8,638 nt of DNA. It comes from CAYMSA01 sp964392965. Lineage in GTDB: Bacteria > Actinomycetota > Coriobacteriia > Anaerosomatales > Anaerosomataceae. Every line of letters begins with the position of its first letter. Positions within the stretch are counted from its first letter, which is position 1. Below, one piece after another: positions 1-4,691 of this stretch. A program made the position numbers and the translations under genes. Under the pieces are notes generated by a model. The model was not told where the DNA came from, ran no database searches, and saw only the letters and a list, made by a program, of their open reading frames with translations. The stretch spans positions 1-8,638 of the forward strand of contig CAYMSA010000071.1 of NCBI GenBank assembly GCA_964392965.1. Direction: 5' to 3'.

Positions 1-11
1 GGAGCGAAGCG
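1..11 (-). repeat. Probable degenerate terminal CRISPR repeat, cut by the window edge
   Basis: The first 11 bases lie exactly where the next repeat at 66-bp spacing should end, leaving a 30-bp interval (12-41) that would be a further spacer. They match the last 11 plus-strand bases of the repeat at 8 positions (GGAGCgAAGcg against GGAGCTAAGAC). Degenerate repeats are usual at the leader-distal end, which agrees with a leader on the right. The same bases also form a 6-bp hairpin, GGAGCG-AAG-CGCTCC (1-15), so a hairpin or terminator unrelated to a repeat is an alternative. The remaining 25 bases would lie outside the window. Confidence 0.5.
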
Positions 12-41
12 CTCCGTGCCTGGTTGAGGACTCGGCTCCCT

Positions 42-1135
42 AGCGTACCACTTCGGAGTGTGGCGGGGAGCTAAGACGGCGGTGTCGGTGGTGTTGATGC
101 GCAGCACAGCGTACCACTTCGGAGTGTGGCGGGGAGCTAAGACCCGCGTCGGACAGTTCTCGGACAACGGTTTAGCGTACCACTTCGGAGTGTGGCGGGG
201 AGCTAAGACCCGCTGCATTCATCCTAGGCGTTCTATCACAGCGTACCACTTCGGAGTGTGGCGGGGAGCTAAGACCACCGTTGCAGTAGATGACGTCCTC
301 GCGCCAGCGTACCACTTCGGAGTGTGGCGGGGAGCTAAGACGGTGATAGTCTCGGCGGATGGTGTGTCGCCAGCGTACCACTTCGGAGTGTGGCGGGGAG
401 CTAAGACTCGGAGACCGCATCATCGCGAGCGACAAGGAGCGTACCACTTCGGAGTGTGGCGGGGAGCTAAGACGCGCGACCCCGTCGGTCTCGGCGTCGT
501 TCAAGCGTACCACTTCGGAGTGTGGCGGGGAGCTAAGACCGATGAGCTTGCTCGCGCCGTCCATCTCGGAGCGTACCACTTCGGAGTGTGGCGGGGAGCT
601 AAGACGCTCGAGGGCGTCAGCGGCGTCAAGACGGCAGCGTACCACTTCGGAGTGTGGCGGGGAGCTAAGACCCGCTGGCATCCCTGTGATCGCGCTCAAC
701 TAGCGTACCACTTCGGAGTGTGGCGGGGAGCTAAGACTCAAACGCAAGCGGCAAGGGAATATGCCGGAAGCGTACCACTTCGGAGTGTGGCGGGGAGCTA
801 AGACGCGTCCTGTCGCCGTCGTCGGCACCGCTGAAGCGTACCACTTCGGAGTGTGGCGGGGAGCTAAGACTCCTATACATCGAGACCGATGACCACGGGC
901 AAGCGTACCACTTCGGAGTGTGGCGGGGAGCTAAGACATTGCAGACAGCAGCGACAGCCGCGCGAGCAGCGTACCACTTCGGAGTGTGGCGGGGAGCTAA
1001 GACTCAAGAGCAAGGCGTATGAGCAGGCGCTGGAGCGTACCACTTCGGAGTGTGGCGGGGAGCTAAGACAAGTCGTCCTGTTCAAGCTCTTGAACGAAGA
1101 GCGTACCACTTCGGAGTGTGGCGGGGAGCTAAGAC
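42..1135 (-). CRISPR. Type II-C-like CRISPR array, 17 repeats and 16 complete spacers
   Basis: Seventeen 36-bp repeats start at 42, 108, 174, 240, 306, 372, 438, 504, 570, 636, 702, 769, 835, 902, 968, 1034 and 1100, and all look identical by eye. The 16 spacers are all different and are 30 bp long, except those at 738-768 and 871-901, which are 31 bp. On the minus strand the repeat begins GTCTTAGCTCCCC and ends GAAGTGGTACGCT. It matches the N. meningitidis Cas9 repeat (recalled from memory) at 24 of 36 positions, including the AGCTCCC block and the TGnTA element near the end; that system also uses 36/30 geometry. The minus strand is therefore the likely crRNA strand, with the leader end on the right. 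This orientation is also supported by the anti-repeat at 1187-1210 and the probable degenerate repeat at the left edge. Long open frames across the array are artefacts of the 66-bp period. No cas gene is in the window, so the type II assignment rests on the repeat and tracrRNA only. Confidence 0.96.
1100..1108 (-). promoter_or_regulatory. Extended -10 motif inside each CRISPR repeat (leader-proximal copy)
   Basis: On the minus strand every repeat ends TGGTACGCT: a TG dinucleotide, one base, then TACGCT, which fits the TAnnnT core of a -10 box. The same 9 bases occupy the left end of all 17 repeats, starting at the positions listed for the array. N. meningitidis II-C repeats carry TGCTACAAT at the same place and start a crRNA from every repeat. 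Here a start about 7 bases after the box would fall a few bases into each spacer, as in that system. No -35 box is visible within the repeat. Promoter function is inferred from the analogy. Confidence 0.5.
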
Positions 1136-1210
1136 AGGGGTGGGCGACTTCCCGCTCACCTCTCACCTGTAGCGGTCGTTCCGACCGCCTTAGCTCCCCG
1201 CCACACTCGG
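1136..1210 (-). ncRNA. Putative tracrRNA: anti-repeat plus two hairpins
   Basis: Positions 1189-1208 read CTTAGCTCCCCGCCACACTC, identical to bases 3-22 of the minus-strand repeat. A minus-strand RNA from here would therefore be complementary to the first part of the crRNA repeat, the part that stays next to the spacer in type II crRNAs. A G-U and a G-C pair with 1188 and 1187 extend the duplex to 22 bp. Reading on along the minus strand, the anti-repeat is followed by a perfect 7-bp hairpin with a GAA loop (1188-1172, resembling a nexus). A second stem follows at 1160-1139: eight positions with one A-C mismatch and a 6-base loop. The tail then meets the first repeat at 1135. Anti-repeat followed by nexus and further hairpins is the usual tracrRNA order. 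The 5' end and promoter are not evident and no U-run terminator is seen. A plus-strand RNA (type V style) is the alternative. Confidence 0.68.
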
Positions 1211-1247
1211 CAACGAGCGAAACACAATCGGCACGGCGACTGCAGAA

Positions 1248-1643
1248 TCAGGCCTCGGGACACCCCTGTTGCGCCTCTCCCCCGCACCAGGCCAGATACT
1301 CGATCAGATCCGATTCCCGGGCTCCCTCGTCAGACCCGCCCAGCTCCCGACGGTACTCGGCGGCCGCGATGAGGTCGAGCGGGTCGCTTCGCGCGGCCTC
1401 GACCCAGAGCGCCAGTCGCGTCAGGTCGCCGCCGCTCGCCTTGAGCGCTGCGAGCATGAGCCGGCACGTCGCGATGTCCGAGGCCTCGTCCTCCCCGCCG
1501 GGGACTTCGCCGACGAGCTCGCCGAGGAGCGCCGCGGCCTGACGGGCGTCGGGTCCCGAGAACGCCTCACGCAGCCGCGCGTTCACAGTCTCCGAGGTCC
1601 ACCAGTGCTGCTTCTCGGCGATCTCGTCGAAGGCGTCGGTCAT
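1248..1643 (-). CDS. Uncharacterised 131-residue protein downstream of lysA
   Basis: I do not recognise this protein. The ATG at 1643 lies 10 bp past the lysA stop codon and is preceded by GAGG, which overlaps that stop (TGAGG), so it is probably translated as the second gene of a lysA operon. The product is acidic, apparently mostly helical, and has no signal peptide or membrane segment. It begins MTDAFDEIAE, has a Trp pair at 14-15, an Ala/Leu-rich stretch around 33-46, a Glu/Asp-rich linker at 51-57, and three cysteines (60, 120 and 128), two of them near the C-terminus. An in-frame upstream ATG at 1739 would put the start inside lysA and is less likely. Its stop is 37 bp from the tracrRNA anti-repeat, but nothing in it suggests a CRISPR role. 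It could be a lineage-specific cytosolic protein; function unknown. Confidence 0.62.
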   Translation of the reverse strand: MTDAFDEIAEKQHWWTSETVNARLREAFSGPDARQAAALLGELVGEVPGGEDEASDIATCRLMLAALKASGGDLTRLALWVEAARSDPLDLIAAAEYRRELGGSDEGARESDLIEYLAWCGGEAQQGCPEA

Positions 1644-1653
1644 CGCCAGGGCC

Positions 1654-3018
1654 TCAGCCGACGTCGCATCTGAGCAGGTCGTCGTAGGTCTCCCGACGCA
1701 CCGCCCAGCGCCATTCGCCGTCCCGGACGAACACCACACCGGGCCGGACCTGCTTGTTGTAGTTGCTGCTCATCGACTGGCAGTACGCACCCGTCGCGGC
1801 CACGCAGACGACATCTCCCACCTCGGGACACTGCAGCGGGGCGTCGCGTACGACGATGTCACCGCTCTCGCAGTGCTTGCCGGCGATGTTGCCCACCATC
1901 TCGCGCGGACGGTCGGCCTTGTTGGCGATGAGCGCCTCGTAGTGCGCGTCGTAGAGCGCCGTGCGGATGTTGTCCGACATGCCGCCGTCGACCGCCACAT
2001 AGGTCCGGATGCCGGGAATCTCCTTGATCGAGCCGATGGTGTAGAGCGTGACACCGGCCTGCGCCACGATCGAGCGGCCCGGCTCCACGGCCATGCGCGG
2101 CACCGGAAGCGCGTGCTTCTCGCACTCCTCCTTGATGCCGTCGACGACGACCTTGCCGAAGTCCTTGATCGTCGAGGGCTCATCGGGGGCGCCGTACGCG
2201 ACGCCGAGGCCGCCGCCCACATCGAGCATCCGCACAGGGCGACCGGTCTTCTCGCGGATGTCGCGCATGAACTCCACGATGACCTCTATGGCACGCGCGT
2301 AGCTCTTCAGGGCGAAAATCTGGCTGCCGATGTGCATGTGCAGCCCCTCGAAGTCGATGCCCGGCAGCGCTATGGCCCGCTCGACCGCCTCCATCGCGAG
2401 CCCCTGGTTGAGGCCGAACCCGAACTTCGAGTCCTCGGCTCCCGTCATGATGAAGTCGTGCGTGTCGGCCTCCACGCCCGGCGTCACGCGGATGAGCACC
2501 CGTTGCTCCACACCGCGCGCCGTCGCAAGGGCCGAGAGGCGCTCCATCTCCTCGAAGTTGTCAACGACGATCCGCCCGATGCCTGCGTCGAGGCACTCGG
2601 CAAGCTCAGCCGGTGTCTTGTTGTTGCCGTGCATCTGCACTCGCTCCATGGGGAAGCCCGCGCGTCTCGCGTAGGCTAGCTCGCCGCCGGAGGCGCACAG
2701 GAGGCAGCAACCCTCCTCCTCGACGATCTTCACCATCGCAAGCGAGAGGAAGGCCTTGCCGGCGTAGACGACGTCGACGTCCTTCCAGTGATAGCGCGTC
2801 CAGCGCACATACTCCGAGAGCTGATGGCGTATGGTCATCTCGTCCATGACGTAGAGCGCCGTGCCGGCCTCGCGGGCCAGGTCGACGAGATCGACGCCTC
2901 CGACCCACAGGTGCCCGTCCTTGACCTCGGCGGTCATGGGAAGCACTGCCATGAGGTCGGCTGCGGTGCGCAGATCGGGTTCGGCGGGTGGACGTGGCGT
3001 TGCGGGCCGGGCTGCCAT
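1654..3018 (-). CDS. lysA: Diaminopimelate decarboxylase
   Basis: This is a PLP-dependent fold-type III enzyme that decarboxylates meso-diaminopimelate to L-lysine, the last step of the DAP pathway, in the cytoplasm. With the ATG at 3018 the protein has 454 residues, typical of the family. Lys88 in YAGKAFL is the expected PLP Schiff-base lysine. HIGSQ (229-233), GGGLGVAY (268-275) and EPGRS (312-316) are the barrel and phosphate-binding motifs. Cys383 in CESGD is the catalytic cysteine contributed across the dimer, and the Tyr in TGAY (about 412) is also conserved. The start was chosen because GGAGGAG lies just upstream at a suitable distance; an in-frame start at 3069 would add 17 residues unlike the family. 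It is divergent from the trkA pair and probably co-transcribed with the small gene that follows. Confidence 0.97.
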   Translation of the reverse strand: MAARPATPRPPAEPDLRTAADLMAVLPMTAEVKDGHLWVGGVDLVDLAREAGTALYVMDEMTIRHQLSEYVRWTRYHWKDVDVVYAGKAFLSLAMVKIVEEEGCCLLCASGGELAYARRAGFPMERVQMHGNNKTPAELAECLDAGIGRIVVDNFEEMERLSALATARGVEQRVLIRVTPGVEADTHDFIMTGAEDSKFGFGLNQGLAMEAVERAIALPGIDFEGLHMHIGSQIFALKSYARAIEVIVEFMRDIREKTGRPVRMLDVGGGLGVAYGAPDEPSTIKDFGKVVVDGIKEECEKHALPVPRMAVEPGRSIVAQAGVTLYTIGSIKEIPGIRTYVAVDGGMSDNIRTALYDAHYEALIANKADRPREMVGNIAGKHCESGDIVVRDAPLQCPEVGDVVCVAATGAYCQSMSSNYNKQVRPGVVFVRDGEWRWAVRRETYDDLLRCDVG

Positions 3019-3142
3019 GGGTCTCCTCCAGGTGCGGGCGAACGGTGCGGGACATACACGTGCGTGCATAAGGATACCGGAGCGAGAGTCCGACCGGCGA
3101 GCGAGAGGGCCTATGTCGGAAGTAATGGCGCCACTCAGACGG

Positions 3143-3171
3143 GTGACGTCGAACCTGAACGGTACTAGGAT
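3143..3171 (+). promoter_or_regulatory. Sigma-70-like promoter for the trkA pair
   Basis: GTGACG at 3143-3148 (four of six bases of TTGACA) is followed, after exactly 17 bp, by TAGGAT at 3166-3171 (four of six of TATAAT). Transcription would start near 3178, giving a leader of about 58 bases before the first trkA ATG at 3236. It lies in the 217-bp intergenic region between divergent lysA and trkA. I found no equally good promoter for lysA on the other strand. Confidence 0.55.
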
Positions 3172-3188
3172 GGTGCAATGTCAGACGG

Positions 3189-3214
3189 GACGGGTGGCAG
3201 TTTCTGCATCCGTC
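3189..3214 (+). other. Hairpin in the 5' leader of the trkA operon
   Basis: GACGGGT pairs with ATCCGTC and GCAG pairs with CTGC around a TTT loop. This makes an 11-bp stem with one G-U pair and one bulged G (3196). It sits between the predicted transcription start (about 3178) and the ribosome-binding site GAGAGGGAG (3221-3229). It could affect translation or RNA stability, but it matches no riboswitch class I know and is too short for a ydaO-type c-di-AMP riboswitch. Confidence 0.35.
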
Positions 3215-3235
3215 ACCCCGGAGAGGGAGTACACG

Positions 3236-3901
3236 ATGCACGTTGTGATAGGCGGGTACGGCCGTGTCGGCCGCATGCTCGCTCAGGAGCTGACGGACGG
3301 CGGGCACACGGTCGCGGTCGTCGACCATGACCCCGACGTATTCGATGCCGAGGACGACTTCACCGGTCTGCGGCTCGTCGGCGAGATCTTCGACCGCGAG
3401 ACGCTCATCAAGGCCGGGATCGAGCGGGCCGAGGCGTTCATCGCGTGCTCCAGCGGGGACAACAGCAACGTCATCGCCGCACGCGTCGCCCGCGAACGCT
3501 TCTGCGTCCCGCGCGTGGTCGCCCGGATATTCGACCCCGAACGCGCGGCGATCTACGAGAGCTACGGCATCCCGACAGTCTCCTCGGTGCAGTGGTCGGT
3601 GTCGCGACTGGTGACACTGCTTTTCGAGCCGGCGGTCCGTTGCGATTACGTGTTCGGCCACGGGGAGTTGCTCATGGTCGAGTTCATCGTGCCCGAGGAG
3701 TTCGCGGGTAGGCCCATCGCCGAGATCGAGCACGACCGGCCCGTGCGCGTCGTCGCCGTCGAGCGCGAGGGTATCGCCCGGATACTCGGCACGGATGAAT
3801 CGCTGCAGGCCGGAGACCGCGTGTTCATCTCCACGACGCGTGACACGGCACACGAGCTCAAACGATTCCTCAAGAGTGAGGAGGACTCGCCATGCGCATA
3901 G
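3236..3901 (+). CDS. trkA: TrkA-family potassium uptake regulatory subunit (first of pair)
   Basis: This is a cytosolic gating subunit of Trk/Ktr-type potassium uptake. RCK proteins form rings below a TrkH/KtrB channel and bind NAD(H) or nucleotides. The 221-residue protein has one RCK_N domain (about 1-130) with a Rossmann GYGRVG motif (7-12) and Asp30 at the end of the second strand, which typically contacts the ribose. A C-terminal RCK_C domain follows (about 140-215). E. coli TrkA is a fusion of two such units, so this and the next gene probably form a hetero-ring equivalent to that fusion, as proposed for the paired mycobacterial CeoB/CeoC. The start has GAGAGGGAG seven bases upstream. 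The gene overlaps the next by 10 bp. No channel subunit gene is in the window. Confidence 0.93.
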   Translation: MHVVIGGYGRVGRMLAQELTDGGHTVAVVDHDPDVFDAEDDFTGLRLVGEIFDRETLIKAGIERAEAFIACSSGDNSNVIAARVARERFCVPRVVARIFDPERAAIYESYGIPTVSSVQWSVSRLVTLLFEPAVRCDYVFGHGELLMVEFIVPEEFAGRPIAEIEHDRPVRVVAVEREGIARILGTDESLQAGDRVFISTTRDTAHELKRFLKSEEDSPCA

Positions 3902-4596
3902 TCGTCGTGGGAGCCGGCAAGTCCGGCGTCTATCTGGTACAGAGCCTCAAGCGCAACCACGAGGTGTCCCTCGTGGAGGACCGGCCCGACCGCTTCGAAG
4001 CCGCCCGCTCCCGGATGCCCGACATCACCACCATCCTCGGCGATGCGTGCGAGCCGGACGTCCTGTTGCGTGCGGGCGTGGCCGAGGCCGACCTCACCAT
4101 CGCCGTGACGGGAGACGATGAGGACAACCTCGTGATCTCCATGCTCGCAAAGCACTATGGCTGTCAGCGCGCCTTCGCACGCATCAACCACCCCAAGAAC
4201 GAATGGCTCTTCACCAAGGAGTTCGGCGTCGACATCGCCGTCTCGGCCACATCCACGATGCTCGCTCTCATCGAGCGCGAGTTCGGCCTCGGGGACCTGG
4301 TCATGCTGCTCCGCCTCCAGGCGGACAACGTCATCATCGAGGAGATCACGCTCACGGACGAGGCGAGCGCCGTCGGCAAGCGGCTGGCGGACGTGCCCCT
4401 GCCGGCCTCGGCGCACGTCATGGCGCTCTTGCGCTCGGGCTCCATCATGATCGCAAGCGGTGAGACCGTGCTTGCCGCCGGAGACCAGCTCCTCCTCATC
4501 TCCGAGGGCGCCGAGCCCGATCCGCAGATACGCGTCGCGCTCGGACTCGAGACCGAGGATGCTGAGGGGGCCGAGGAGGCCGACGACCTGTTCTAG
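3892..4596 (+). CDS. trkA: TrkA-family potassium uptake regulatory subunit (second of pair)
   Basis: This is the second single-unit RCK protein (234 residues) and the likely partner of the preceding one in potassium channel gating. The N-terminal Rossmann domain carries GAGKSG (7-12) and an acidic pair, Glu29-Asp30, at the end of the second strand. A typical RCK_C domain occupies roughly 140-220, followed by an acidic tail rich in Glu, Asp and Ala (about 216-234). The ATG lies inside the end of the upstream gene (10-bp overlap) and is preceded by a perfect AGGAGG (3879-3884) with a 7-base gap, so the two are translationally coupled. The gene ends 46 bp before a strong terminator shared with the convergent transporter gene. 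It could be the mycobacterial CeoC/CeoB equivalent, but I cannot say which subunit corresponds to which. Confidence 0.93.
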   Translation: MRIVVVGAGKSGVYLVQSLKRNHEVSLVEDRPDRFEAARSRMPDITTILGDACEPDVLLRAGVAEADLTIAVTGDDEDNLVISMLAKHYGCQRAFARINHPKNEWLFTKEFGVDIAVSATSTMLALIEREFGLGDLVMLLRLQADNVIIEEITLTDEASAVGKRLADVPLPASAHVMALLRSGSIMIASGETVLAAGDQLLLISEGAEPDPQIRVALGLETEDAEGAEEADDLF

Positions 4597-4642
4597 GCGC
4601 GGGCGCGCCTGTTCCGTGGACCACAGAACGGTTCCTGACTGA

Positions 4643-4676
4643 AACACCCGCCGGGCATCATCGCCCGGCGGGTGTT
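4643..4676. terminator. Bidirectional intrinsic terminator between trkA pair and kimA
   Basis: A perfect 14-bp stem (4643-4656 with 4663-4676) encloses a 6-base ATCATC loop. The stem is GC-rich with AA/TT at its base, and short T-containing flanks follow on both strands. It lies between the stop codons of the convergent genes (4596 and 4692), where it would stop transcription from both sides. Confidence 0.85.
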
Positions 4677-4691
4677 CTCGCAAGATGGCAG

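Noticed and set aside
58..801. Long open frames across the array (including 172-699 minus and 359-703 plus) that look like a repeat protein with a 22-residue period
   Set aside because: The frames stay open because repeat plus spacer is 66 bp, a multiple of three. The DNA repeats appear identical while spacers are unrelated, as in a CRISPR array and not a tandem-repeat protein.
1172..1188. Perfect 7-bp hairpin as an intrinsic terminator for the array or the lysA operon
   Set aside because: Neither side has a T-run, and its place right after the anti-repeat fits a tracrRNA nexus better.
1254..1542. Plus-strand open frames over the small gene downstream of lysA
   Set aside because: They are antisense to the minus-strand gene, which has a proper start, a ribosome-binding site and operon spacing. 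The plus-strand products are low-complexity, rich in Ser, Arg and Pro.
3019..3069. Longer lysA start adding 17 N-terminal residues
   Set aside because: The ATG at 3018 has a GGAGGAG site at good spacing, and the extra residues do not resemble the family.
3071..3076. TATCCT on the minus strand as a lysA -10 box
   Set aside because: Four of six bases match, but no -35-like hexamer is found at 16-18 bp, so I do not list it as a promoter.
2606..3853. Minus-strand 415-codon open frame spanning the lysA/trkA region
   Set aside because: It overlaps lysA in another frame and is antisense to trkA. The product is Arg/His-rich with no recognisable domain, typical of a high-GC shadow frame.
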